Origin: Paulinella micropora
Taxonomy: Eukaryota; Cercozoa; Imbricatea; Euglyphida; Paulinellidae
Length of the DNA: 25,243 bases
NCBI GenBank assembly: GCA_019918135.1
Contig: WBZZ01001376.1
Coordinates: forward strand, 155,001 to 180,243
Reading direction: 5' to 3'
Position 1 is the stretch's first letter; each line of letters opens with the position of its first letter. The notes under the pieces were generated by a model, which did no database searches, was not told the origin of the DNA, and saw only the letters and a program-made list of their open reading frames with translations. Made by a program: the position numbers and the translations under genes. This document shows, one piece after another, positions 9,169 through 16,640 of this stretch.

Positions 9169-10336
9169 TATGAGATTGTAATCACATTTGCCTTAACCTG
9201 TACCTCCCGCTGAGTAATGGCCACGGTGTAATGGTTGTAGGCGGCATTTGTTGTGGTCGCAATAAACTCCCATCGTCGCTCAGTATCAAGACTTAAACCG
9301 CTGATTTCATTTTGGTCTTTGCTCCATAGCGGGCGGAATTATCCCAAGCATCAACCTAGAACCAATTGTATTTATACACATCGTTATTCAACAAGGCCGA
9401 ACCCTCAGCCTTTGGCTTCAAATACATATAGTCTTCTTCGCTCGCAGTGTCAATGTTGAATTCTTGCTGGCGGGAACCATCCAGAGTAGTGTAAAAATTG
9501 ACAACCTTAGTAGCGCCACGATTATCGTTGTCATAGGCTGTGTTCTTTCTTTCTTCTGTGTTAAAAACAGAGTGATAAATCTTCTTCAAACGGCGACCGT
9601 GGCCTCTGTCAAATCGCATAATAATGTTTTGGCTTGTGCTTGCTTGTGTAGTATTCTTATAAACATAGGGATGATCAATATTGAAGTTCATGCCTTCGGG
9701 GCTAGCAATCTTCTGCTGGATTGATTGAATGACATCAGGGTTCGTTTCAACCGCAAGAAACAAGGCAAGATTGGTGACATCAGCAGATACAGCCATAGGC
9801 ATGGTAGCATTTGCTGCGGCAAGATAAGCAGTGCTAATACAAGTAGCCGCACCATTCGTCACCGTATAACCGGTTCTGTCAGTAGCACCCCACACAATCC
9901 GCATAGTCAAAATTTCTGGAAACATAATAGTCTTATCAAGTGCGAAAATAGTGTTAATAATCATACCCAAAGGAATTTTAACATTTATGGCCAAAGCGGC
10001 ATTCGCTCCACTTCCCACAAGATACTTCGCCTCGTTGTAATTAACATTTACGGCGGATAGTGCTCCAACTCCAGTCGTTAGAGCAGCATCATGATGACGA
10101 CGAGCAGAAATCACGGGCTCACGAAATAGACCCTGAGTAGAGGCGGCAACATCGTTAGCACCATCAGTCGCCGCACGAAAGGCAGTTCTAGTTCCTTCAA
10201 CAGCACTAATGTTAATCAAGCCGTTAGCATTACACTTTTGGAGCATACACCCCCAACCACTAGCATCGCCTTGGTTAGGAAGGTCTAGGAAATCCTTCAA
10301 GCTCATTTCTGGTTTCCACAGCATCTTAGTTACCAT
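9168..10336 (-). pseudogene. Major capsid protein (double jelly-roll), 5'-truncated and broken
   Basis: The long frame (10336-9356, 326 codons) shows PLV-type capsid blocks in order: FALDKTIMFPEILTMRIVW, LFLAVETNPDV, FDRGHGRRLKKIYHSVFN, ENTAYD-like 'KNTAYDNDNRG', and FYTTLDGSRQQEFNI. It meets a TAG right after 'YKYNWF'. Capsid-like beta-strand coding continues beyond the stop and, after a further frameshift, ends at 9168-9170. Compared with the capsid gene at 17481-18892, about the first 90 residues are missing; upstream of 10336 the sequence is no longer viral. The ATG at 10336 is probably accidental. This version differs strongly from the right-segment capsid, so it derives from another lineage or an old copy. 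Confidence 0.75.
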
Positions 10337-10728
10337 TCTGAGATGGTCAAGGTCGCACAGATAAACACCGCTACGGTGAGAATTGAAACTTCTTTGCTAC
10401 AACTAGACAAAGATGATTTCACTGCAGCAAGCAAATTTCTTACACAGACTGTGAACTCACATCACATCAGGAAAGCAGAGTGCAGCTGTGCCAAGACAGA
10501 TGATAACAGACAAAAGCTTACATGTACAAATGCCAAGTGTAAGCTTCAGGTCTATGTGGATGGCTGCGTGGCAAGAAAAGTACCTTCGTCAGAATATGAG
10601 CAAACGTAATTTTCATCTGGACGGCACGGGCCAAGTCAACCAATATGGTTATACGCTGTATTCTTTGCTCATGGCGTCTGATTCCTGAAAAAAAGGTGTG
10701 TTTGTGTGTGATATATATATATATATAT
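10337..10728 (+). other. Non-viral insert or host sequence with short Cys-rich frame
   Basis: The base composition becomes more balanced exactly where capsid coding ends. A plus-strand frame (10343-10609, 88 aa) encodes a Cys/His-containing stretch (ECSCAK ... LTCTNAKCKLQVYVDGC) that could be a fragment of a zinc-binding protein, possibly from a transposon or host gene; I do not recognise it. A (TG)n run followed by (AT)10 at 10711-10730 closes the region next to the large inverted repeat. Confidence 0.35.
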
Positions 10729-11142
10729 ATGACCATTTGTATGTATAAGGGTTGTCTATCCGCAAAGTATGAAAAAAGCCGTTAGAATGTGTAAATCCTT
10801 CAACGGATACAACGAAAAAAGTGTCCAACCCTTATGAAAACTATCAAATGTTTTCTAAAAATCAACAAACTAAGCACATTTAGAAAGAATTAAGACATAT
10901 TAAGCACATAGTCCATATTTTTACTACATAAAAATATATATAAACAAAGTTTATATGGACTATGTGCTTAATATGTCTTAATTCTTTCTAAATGTGCTTA
11001 GTTTGTTGATTTTTAGAAAACATTTGATAGTTTTCATAAGGGTTGGACACTTTTTTCGTTGTATCCGTTGAAGGATTTACACATTCTAACGGCTTTTTTC
11101 ATACTTTGCGGATAGACAACCCTTATATATACAAATGACCAT
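10729..11142. mobile_element. Foldback/MITE-like element with 185-bp inverted arms
   Basis: Bases 10734-10918 and 10953-11137 are reverse complements over 185 bp with one mismatch (10743 versus 11128), no gaps and a 34-base AT-rich spacer. The octamer ATGACCAT occurs on both outer edges (10729-10736 and 11135-11142), as expected of an 8-bp target-site duplication; its T at position 2 and A at position 7 also fit the hAT preference. The terminal sequence reads TTGTATRTATAAGGGTTGTC. No transposase is encoded, so it would be non-autonomous. The alternative, a viral telomere or head-to-head genome junction, is discussed in the findings. Confidence 0.75.
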
Positions 11143-11143
11143 A

Positions 11144-11192
11144 GGGGGAAGGGGGGCGGTTTCAACGAAGTTGAAACGGGGGGGTTGGGGGG
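11144..11192 (+). other. G-quadruplex candidate with hairpin loop
   Basis: Four G runs of 5, 6, 7 and 6 bases (11144-11148, 11151-11156, 11178-11184, 11187-11192) surround a perfect 8-bp stem with a GAA loop (GTTTCAAC 11159-11166, GTTGAAAC 11170-11177). The layout is two G runs, a hairpin as the middle loop, then two G runs, immediately outside the large inverted repeat. Confidence 0.5.
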
Positions 11193-11305
11193 ATAATGTG
11201 AGAGTAAAAAATGTAGTGCTTATGTAGTGCTTGTTGAGCACAAAAAGCAGTCCTGTTTCTTTTTGTGTATATGAGCACGGGAGAGAGAGTTTTTATTAAA
11301 TACCG
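11193..11305. other. Short unique spacer
   Basis: Contains a small duplication (TGTAGTGCTTATGTAGTGCT around 11213-11231). I see no gene. Confidence 0.3.
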
Positions 11306-11548
11306 CTTCCTACCCCCTGTCCAACCCCTACGTTGGCCGTGTCCGACCTCAGTTTTTGAAGGTTGGACACTTTTTATTATGTTTTTTAAAGGATTTTATA
11401 TATTATTATTCTTACTATTAATACTTTTTTTACTTGTCCAAGGTGTCCAACCTTATATAAGAAAAAAAAATATGTCTCTACTATATATACACCACCATAT
11501 AAAAAGTTTTCGGCTCCCAAGGCCAAAGGTCGGACAGGGGGCAGGAAG
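11306..11548. repeat. Nested inverted repeats with GGTTGGACAC core
   Basis: There are three inverted pairs. Outermost, CTTCCTACCCCCTGTCC (11306-11322) pairs with 11532-11548 with one mismatch. Next, TGTCCGACCT (11340-11349) pairs with AGGTCGGACA (11527-11536). Innermost, AAGGTTGGACAC (11359-11370) pairs with GTGTCCAACCTT (11443-11454). The core GGTTGGACAC followed by a T run and AAGGATTT also occurs inside both arms of the large inverted repeat, so this is probably a diverged relative or nested insertion of the same family. Confidence 0.6.
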
Positions 11549-12041
11549 ATGAATTTTAATAAATCTCCCTCTGCCCTCTCTCGCAGTCGTCCGACCTTTA
11601 TCCAATGTGTGGTGATGGAAATCCAGTGGAAATCCACACGACGAGAAACGGAAAAATGGAATGAAAACAACATAACAAATTAATAATGACTGCTAAATTT
11701 TGCAAAAAGTAAAAGCCCATAAAGGAAAATAAAATAAACGAGCAAGCACCTCAAAAAAGAAACTCATCACACCGCTCCGTCAAAAGTAAAAAGGCAATAT
11801 GACAAAAAAAATAAAGGCATGAAGAGAAATTCTTGTGTAACGAGTGAGAATTGAACCCACGACACGGAAAACCGAGTGTGAGCACCCTTCCCATTCATCC
11901 AAGACATCATCATGCAACAATTTCGCAACAATTACAACCATAAAAACATACACATCCAACTTAAGAGATAATCTGGAAAAAAAGTGGAGCAGGGACGACA
12001 CGTAGAAATGGAAAAAATTATTACTATTTTTCAGTAAAAGT
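11549..12041. other. Intergenic, no gene seen
   Basis: The stretch between the nested repeats and the first gene of the right segment holds no convincing coding frame on either strand. The only notable part is a tRNA-like T-arm at 11844-11860, listed separately. CTGCCCGC repeats begin just beyond its right edge at about 12060. Confidence 0.4.
11830..11915 (-). tRNA. tRNA-like sequence (pol III B box), uncertain
   Basis: On the minus strand, 11860-11844 reads GTGGGTTCAATTCTCAC, a 5-bp T stem with a loop that fits the GTTCRANYC consensus exactly. A TGG..GAATGG stretch upstream could be an A box, and an ACA..CGG/CCG..TGT hairpin lies between them. I could not fold a convincing acceptor stem or anticodon arm, so this may be a tRNA pseudogene, an intron-containing tRNA or a SINE-like head rather than a working tRNA. 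Confidence 0.25.
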
Positions 12042-12128
12042 GTGCGGGCAAAACAATGCCGTGTGCCCGCCTGCCCGCCTGCCCGCCAGACAAGCGGGCA
12101 AAACTGCCAGAACATCCTCATAAACAGG

Positions 12129-12638
12129 ATGAGTGAGAACCTAGTAAGTAGGGAAGACAGAACGATTGAAGAATGGATTGATGTCTTTAAGACGACGAAG
12201 GAGAGTAAGACTAATTTGAAGAAGTATAGAATAAGATGTGAAGAAAGAGTAGCCAAAGCAAATAAAGAAATAGAATTATTGAAGGAGAAAATGAAACCAG
12301 ACCTAACCAAAATTAGAGCCATTGACATCATGATTGGAAGATTGGATAACGAAAAGAATAATGTTGAGGAGGATAGAGAATATGAAAGGAACAGGAAGAA
12401 TGAATTGAAGAGAATTGAAAAAGAAAGAAAATTATTCAAACAATGGAGGAGGGAGCATAGGAGTGAGTTTAGTAAAGTTGTCCAAGATAGAATTCTTAGA
12501 GGGATTGAAAACGAAAAACTTACTTTCAATCAATCCTACATTAGATATTCAGCACATATCCCAGTCCAAGTTAAATCAGAATATAGTCTGATGAATGAGC
12601 ATGATGGGAATATGTATAGATGTATGAGAGAGGATTAG
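12129..12638 (+). CDS. Coiled-coil protein of unknown function
   Basis: A 169-residue protein starting MSENLVSRED. An upstream in-frame ATG at 12042 would add 29 Cys/Pro-rich residues translated from the CTGCCCGC repeats and is rejected. Residues 30-130 are a long Lys/Glu/Arg-rich helix predicted to form a coiled coil. The C-terminal part is less charged (FNQSYIRYSAHIPVQ). There is no membrane segment or enzyme motif. It is followed by a strong hairpin. I do not recognise the family. Confidence 0.6.
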   Translation: MSENLVSREDRTIEEWIDVFKTTKESKTNLKKYRIRCEERVAKANKEIELLKEKMKPDLTKIRAIDIMIGRLDNEKNNVEEDREYERNRKNELKRIEKERKLFKQWRREHRSEFSKVVQDRILRGIENEKLTFNQSYIRYSAHIPVQVKSEYSLMNEHDGNMYRCMRED

Positions 12639-12639
12639 A

Positions 12640-12717
12640 GTAGCATTGTTTATGTTGTGCATCTGCCTACCTGCTCACTTCTCCTTAAGCATCACGATAG
12701 ACAACAAACAATGCTAC
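12640..12717 (+). terminator. Stem-loop after coiled-coil gene
   Basis: GTAGCATTGTTT (12640-12651) pairs perfectly with AAACAATGCTAC (12706-12717), with extra TGTTGT/ACAAC pairing on the loop side. It starts one base after the TAG at 12636-12638, fitting a 3'-end signal. Confidence 0.55.
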
Positions 12718-12787
12718 AACCCTTCTCATTATTAGTTTATTTATAAAAAGCACATATTAGTATATTGATTAGAACGGCTTTAAGGCA

Positions 12788-12829
12788 CTACCCACATATG
12801 TGTTTTTGTGCTTTTTGATGTGTGGGTAG
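12788..12829 (+). promoter_or_regulatory. Leader hairpin before gene at 12833
   Basis: CTACCCACA (12788-12796) pairs with TGTGGGTAG (12821-12829), closing a 24-base T/G-rich loop. The stem ends three bases before the ATG, so in an mRNA it would sit at the start codon and could limit translation; alternatively it is a DNA-level protein-binding palindrome. Confidence 0.5.
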
Positions 12830-12832
12830 GTC

Positions 12833-13339
12833 ATGTCGGAAGAATTGGTGCGGATGTTCAGGGAGGCCAATATCTCCGAAGTGGATGGGAAGACTATCAT
12901 CACGTTGGACGGCAAGAGAACTCCAGCCCCTTCTGCTGCCGCCCCTTCTGCTTCTGATCCTCCCGCTTCTGATCCTCCCACTGATCAAGAAGAGGATGAA
13001 GATAATGAGGACACTCCCCCGCAAGGGTGGCACACATATGATACTCTGGAAGAAGGATATGCTCAGGGAAGAAACATACGTGTCAGAGTGTCAAAGGAAT
13101 TCCTCAAAGCGACAAAATTGGCGGGGTCTTTTTACAACAAGTCTACGATCCGAGAAGCAGGGAGAGAATTTTTTTTTTATAAAACAGCAGTATGGGATAC
13201 TAATATTCAAAACCCAAAGCACACAAAGAATTTTCTTGTCTCCGTCAATGGCGAAATATTTGTTTACAACTCAGTGACTGCAGTTGCGAAATTGGGAGAT
13301 AGAACTCTCAATATTAATTGGATGATACCTCTGGAGTGA
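12833..13339 (+). CDS. Acidic, partly disordered protein of unknown function
   Basis: 168 residues. The N-terminal 30 residues are a short amphipathic region. Residues 30-65 are an Ala/Pro/Ser then Asp/Glu linker with a repeated SDPPASDPP unit. Residues 66-168 look folded (RVRVSKEFLKATKLAGSFYN ... FLVSVNGEIFVYNSV). The linker is markedly GC-richer than neighbouring genes. There is no recognised domain; a DNA-binding partner of the adjacent recombinase is possible but unsupported. It has a hairpin on each side (12788-12829 and 13346-13390). Confidence 0.55.
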   Translation: MSEELVRMFREANISEVDGKTIITLDGKRTPAPSAAAPSASDPPASDPPTDQEEDEDNEDTPPQGWHTYDTLEEGYAQGRNIRVRVSKEFLKATKLAGSFYNKSTIREAGREFFFYKTAVWDTNIQNPKHTKNFLVSVNGEIFVYNSVTAVAKLGDRTLNINWMIPLE

Positions 13340-13345
13340 CTTTTT

Positions 13346-13390
13346 ACAATCAACTGATTTATTAAAGTATGTTTCTTACTAATTGATTGT
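13346..13390 (+). terminator. Stem-loop after gene at 12833
   Basis: ACAATCAA (13346-13353) pairs with TTGATTGT (13383-13390), six bases after the TGA stop. It is a weaker stem than the one at 12640 but in the same position relative to its gene. Confidence 0.4.
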
Positions 13391-13471
13391 TGTTTAAAGA
13401 ACATTGAATTCATTAATAAAAACAATTTCTGACTTAGAAAAAATATAGACTTGTTGTATATACACTGGCCA

Positions 13472-14779
13472 ATGTGGAGTGAGAGTGATAGAAAGTTTGT
13501 GAGGCAACTAAAAGTAGCAGACACCGAACAAAAAATTTATATTGTAGTGTCTAATCATTTTGATAGTGACCATAAGCCGTCAATCGCCTTCCATAATTCT
13601 ATAATGTTATTATTTTCTAATAAAACTACTGACGAAGAAGCACTGGAAACATTAAGAGTTATTTACCCTAAATATATCATAATTTATCCAAATTTACAAT
13701 CAAGACGACAACGAATATCTGAAGTTAGAATGAAGGCAATTAAACCAAATCAAAGTGAAAAAGTTTATGAAATGTCCAAACTAGATAAATACTTTAATTT
13801 GAACGAAGATGAAAGAATTGAAATCGTAGAAGGATACAAGAAAGATGTGAAGCAGAAAAATGAAGAAAAAATACAAATAGATGTGCGGGATGTGATGGCG
13901 AAAATGAATGAAATGATCATGAGCGATGATGTCTATATGAAACTGCTATCATTAATGATAGCAACTGGTGCCCGCCCCGTAGAGATATTTGATAAGAATA
14001 CATATGAATTAATCCCTGATAAGCCGAGTTGGTTAAGAGTGAATAATCTAGCGAAGAAACGGGAGGGGCAAAAGAAGAATTGGACAGAAAGGCCAGTTAT
14101 TCTTTTTACTCCCGAATTTGTAATTGATAAAGTGAATTCAATTAGAAATCATTTCAAGAAAAAGAAAGCGGTTATTATCAACGATGACGGGCAATTAGAC
14201 AAACAAAAAAACAATGAGTTAAACAAACGAATAATTAAAATCTTTCCGTGGCTGGAGAACTATAAACAGAAGAGCAGTATGCTGAGAAAGTTGTATGCAA
14301 GTTTATCTTATTCTAATTTCGCCAATCCGAAATTAGAGAATTTTAACACATGGGTAAGCAATGTATTGGGACACGGCGATATGATGACAAGTTTTTCGTA
14401 TTCGTGGGTAAATGTGGCCGATCCTGAGGAGATTAAAGCAGAAGGAATTAAAACAGAACTTGAAGAGTTAAGAAGAAAGATAGATTTATATCTGAATTTA
14501 ACTAATGTTAGCGAAAACGGAGAAGAAGAAAGCAAATATGAACCATTAGGAAAGAGAGCGAGCCGTGCAGATAAACTTGAATTATTGGAAAAAATATGGA
14601 ACGATTACGAAGGGCAAATAACAAATACTAAACTACGGCAATTAAGCGGGATAGGAGCAGTGCTTGTCAATGAGTTTGTAAAGCAGAAGAAGGAAAAGCC
14701 AGAAGAAGAGAAACAACCAGAAGAAGTGAAGCAACCATTAAGACGAAGCACGAGAAATAAAAAGAAGGCTAATACTTAA
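13472..14779 (+). CDS. Tyrosine recombinase, protelomerase-like
   Basis: 435 residues from the ATG at 13472. The catalytic set of a tyrosine recombinase/telomere resolvase can be read: R168 in LMIATGARPVEIF, a lysine pair K195/K196 in the following beta segment (NLAKKR), R272 in SSMLRKLYASLSY, H301 in VLGHGD and the candidate nucleophile Y310 (TSFSYSWVNV). The usual H-x-x-R box II is S-x-L-R-K here and is followed by 'LYA', which together with the 'ATGARPVEIF' block resembles the bacteriophage protelomerase (TelN/TelK) family more than XerC/D or phage integrases. After residue ~330 come a small helical module (DKLELLEKIW ... LRQLSGIG) and a Lys/Arg tail. It would recombine or integrate viral DNA, or process genome ends. 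It converges with the 90-residue gene, overlapping by 11 bases. Confidence 0.8.
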   Translation: MWSESDRKFVRQLKVADTEQKIYIVVSNHFDSDHKPSIAFHNSIMLLFSNKTTDEEALETLRVIYPKYIIIYPNLQSRRQRISEVRMKAIKPNQSEKVYEMSKLDKYFNLNEDERIEIVEGYKKDVKQKNEEKIQIDVRDVMAKMNEMIMSDDVYMKLLSLMIATGARPVEIFDKNTYELIPDKPSWLRVNNLAKKREGQKKNWTERPVILFTPEFVIDKVNSIRNHFKKKKAVIINDDGQLDKQKNNELNKRIIKIFPWLENYKQKSSMLRKLYASLSYSNFANPKLENFNTWVSNVLGHGDMMTSFSYSWVNVADPEEIKAEGIKTELEELRRKIDLYLNLTNVSENGEEESKYEPLGKRASRADKLELLEKIWNDYEGQITNTKLRQLSGIGAVLVNEFVKQKKEKPEEEKQPEEVKQPLRRSTRNKKKANT

Positions 14780-15041
14780 CCACAATCAATGGGGGCACTC
14801 TGTATTGCTTCCTGTATTTACTCTCCCACCTGAAACATGCAACGGAGCATATGGTGAACCATTCTATGTAATCCACACTATCAACATTTACGGCGATTAT
14901 AGGCGGATGTGATTGAAATGTGGGTGCCAGTCCGCATATATCACAAGTTCCTTTGTTGATATTTTTTATGTTTTCCAAATAGACAAAGGTTTTAATGTGG
15001 CCAACGATATCCGCGGGCAATTCTTTAATAATAACTGACAT
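14769..15041 (-). CDS. F-box-like small zinc protein
   Basis: 90 residues. The N-terminal 'ELPADIVGHIKTFVYLENIK' resembles an F-box helix pair. It is followed by two Cys pairs (C33, C36 and C65, C69) suited to one zinc ion. F-box-like proteins are common in algal giant viruses, where they are thought to recruit host ubiquitin ligase; that role is only a suggestion here. The start is preceded within three bases by a TTTTATATTATAAA motif (15043-15056). Confidence 0.55.
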   Translation of the reverse strand: MSVIIKELPADIVGHIKTFVYLENIKNINKGTCDICGLAPTFQSHPPIIAVNVDSVDYIEWFTICSVACFRWESKYRKQYRVPPLIVVKY

Positions 15042-15042
15042 G

Positions 15043-15056
15043 TTTTATATTATAAA
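15043..15056 (-). promoter_or_regulatory. TATAWTATA-type promoter motif
   Basis: On the minus strand this reads TTTATAATATAAAA, immediately upstream of the ATG at 15041. The same short AT palindrome precedes genes at 17438, 19368, 20943, 24120 and 24374, and so is a candidate viral promoter signal. Confidence 0.5.
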
Positions 15057-15097
15057 GTCTATTTTTGAAAAAAAAAAGACTTACATATATAATAAAA

Positions 15098-16345
15098 ATG
15101 AACCTTTTTGGTCAAAGCACGAGCACTCCATCGTCATCAACTACATCGTCATCTTCTTCTTTATCAATAGATAATATTAAAGATGCTTTACCTACAACGG
15201 CCTTCGGAGAATTGCGAACGGCCACTCTGTCGCCAGTATTGCAAAATGTATTTACATATGGTATCAATACGCGGTTCTTTGACAAAACAGAAACAAACGG
15301 CGGGGTGGTATCAACTGCTAATTCAATGGCGGTTTTGACCACATCGGCCTCAGGTAATTCAACCGCACAGATTACGACTATAGAGAGAGCAAAATATAGA
15401 AGTGGCATGGGCTTGGTTGCTAGATTTTCCGCATTGTTTCCGTCATCTACCACCGCGACTACTTTCAATTGCGACATTGGCATAGGCACACCAGCAGACA
15501 ATTTATGTTTTAGACAATCAAACTCGGGAATGTCAGTTGTGAGAACGGCGGGGAGTGTTGAAAATGTGGTTAGTCAATATGCGTGGAATGTTGATAAATG
15601 TGATAATACGGGAAACTTCCCCACGATTGATTTTACCAAATTGAATGTGTTTGAAATAGTCGTCCAATATCTGGGTAGCGGTCAGATTACATTTAAAATT
15701 GAAAACCCGCGCACTGGACGAATGGAAGTAATTCATGCGATTAAATACGCGAGCACTGCCACCACTCCATCATTGGATCAGGCGGCGTTTGCTATTTATG
15801 CGAAGGCGTATTCGTCAAGCCTTCAATCCGTTGTAATGAAAACGGCGAGTATGTTTATGGCGGTTGAGGGGAATATTGATCGGACTATTGCTATAACTAA
15901 CTCGTATGATGCTGTCAAAACTATAGGAGCAACTGAAAATGCCATATTTACCATTAGAAACCGCGCCACATTTAACAGCAAAACGAATTACAACATAATA
16001 TACTTTGAGAATTTATGCGTTACTAGCAATACAGATACCAAAACATGTATTGTGAGAATTATTCTTAATACCACATTAGGAGGCACACCAGCATACAGCA
16101 ATTACGATACAAACACATCATTGGCCGAAGTAGATAGTATTACGGCGGGGACGACAAGAACGGGTGGAACTTCAAGTGTGATATTTACATATGTGCTGTC
16201 TGCTGGTTTGTCCATATACATTGATTTGTCTCAATATAATATCAAGATAGGAACAAGCAAAACATTTACCATATCCGCACAATTAACGAGCGGTGGAACG
16301 GCGAGCATTTACGCTTCATTAAACTGGGTGGAAGACCAAATTTAA
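15098..16345 (+). CDS. Fibre/spike-like structural protein, copy 2
   Basis: 415 residues from the ATG at 15098 (MNLFGQSTST); an in-frame ATG at 15065 precedes a lysine-rich stretch and is less likely because ATATATAATAAAA lies directly before 15098. A Ser/Thr-rich N-terminus (10-30) is followed by the same ordered blocks as the protein at 7773-9023: RSGMGLVARFSALF, IGIGTPADN, NVFEIVVQYLGSG, FKIENPRTGRME, HAIKYAS, and a C-terminal repetitive beta region ending in NWVED. It is probably a surface or attachment component of the virion, by family resemblance. It is on the opposite strand from the other structural genes of this segment and appears intact. Confidence 0.6.
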   Translation: MNLFGQSTSTPSSSTTSSSSSLSIDNIKDALPTTAFGELRTATLSPVLQNVFTYGINTRFFDKTETNGGVVSTANSMAVLTTSASGNSTAQITTIERAKYRSGMGLVARFSALFPSSTTATTFNCDIGIGTPADNLCFRQSNSGMSVVRTAGSVENVVSQYAWNVDKCDNTGNFPTIDFTKLNVFEIVVQYLGSGQITFKIENPRTGRMEVIHAIKYASTATTPSLDQAAFAIYAKAYSSSLQSVVMKTASMFMAVEGNIDRTIAITNSYDAVKTIGATENAIFTIRNRATFNSKTNYNIIYFENLCVTSNTDTKTCIVRIILNTTLGGTPAYSNYDTNTSLAEVDSITAGTTRTGGTSSVIFTYVLSAGLSIYIDLSQYNIKIGTSKTFTISAQLTSGGTASIYASLNWVEDQI

Positions 16346-16366
16346 ACAAAAAAAAAATACACACTT

Positions 16367-16594
16367 TCAAAAATACAGGCTTTCAAACTTTTTTTCTATC
16401 TCTACTGCTAGATTGTTAATATTTGTTTTTTTTGTCATTTCCTCAACAATTGGTGCATGGTATTTCCTTAAATACCGATAAAACTGATCCATATTAGTCC
16501 CGCACGGGATTATATCTTTTTTTTGTTTTAAACGGCACTCGTTGACAGCCGTTATCAACTTAAACAATTTATCTATATTGTCCAAAAATATCAT
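16367..16594 (-). CDS. Small protein of unknown function
   Basis: 75 residues, mixed charge, helical, with Cys20 and Cys31 and no recognisable domain. It starts at an ATG preceded by an AT-rich TTATTATAT leader and lies between the fibre-like gene and the penton-like gene, converging on the former with a 21-base gap. Confidence 0.45.
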   Translation of the reverse strand: MIFLDNIDKLFKLITAVNECRLKQKKDIIPCGTNMDQFYRYLRKYHAPIVEEMTKKTNINNLAVEIEKKFESLYF

Positions 16595-16640
16595 ATATAA
16601 TAAGGGAAATTATAGTCCAAATGTAAATAAACCGATAGGA

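Noticed and set aside
9725..10060. 111-residue plus-strand frame
   Set aside because: It is antisense to the capsid remnant, whose family blocks are plain on the minus strand.
10734..11137. Viral hairpin telomere / protelomerase target site
   Set aside because: Not adopted as the main call because the centre is a 34-base asymmetric spacer and both edges carry the same 8-bp direct repeat, which a transposon insertion explains better. Kept as an alternative in the findings.
11780..12529. 249-residue minus-strand frame
   Set aside because: It is the antisense of the Lys/Glu-rich coiled-coil gene and gives Leu/Ser/Phe-rich low-complexity protein.
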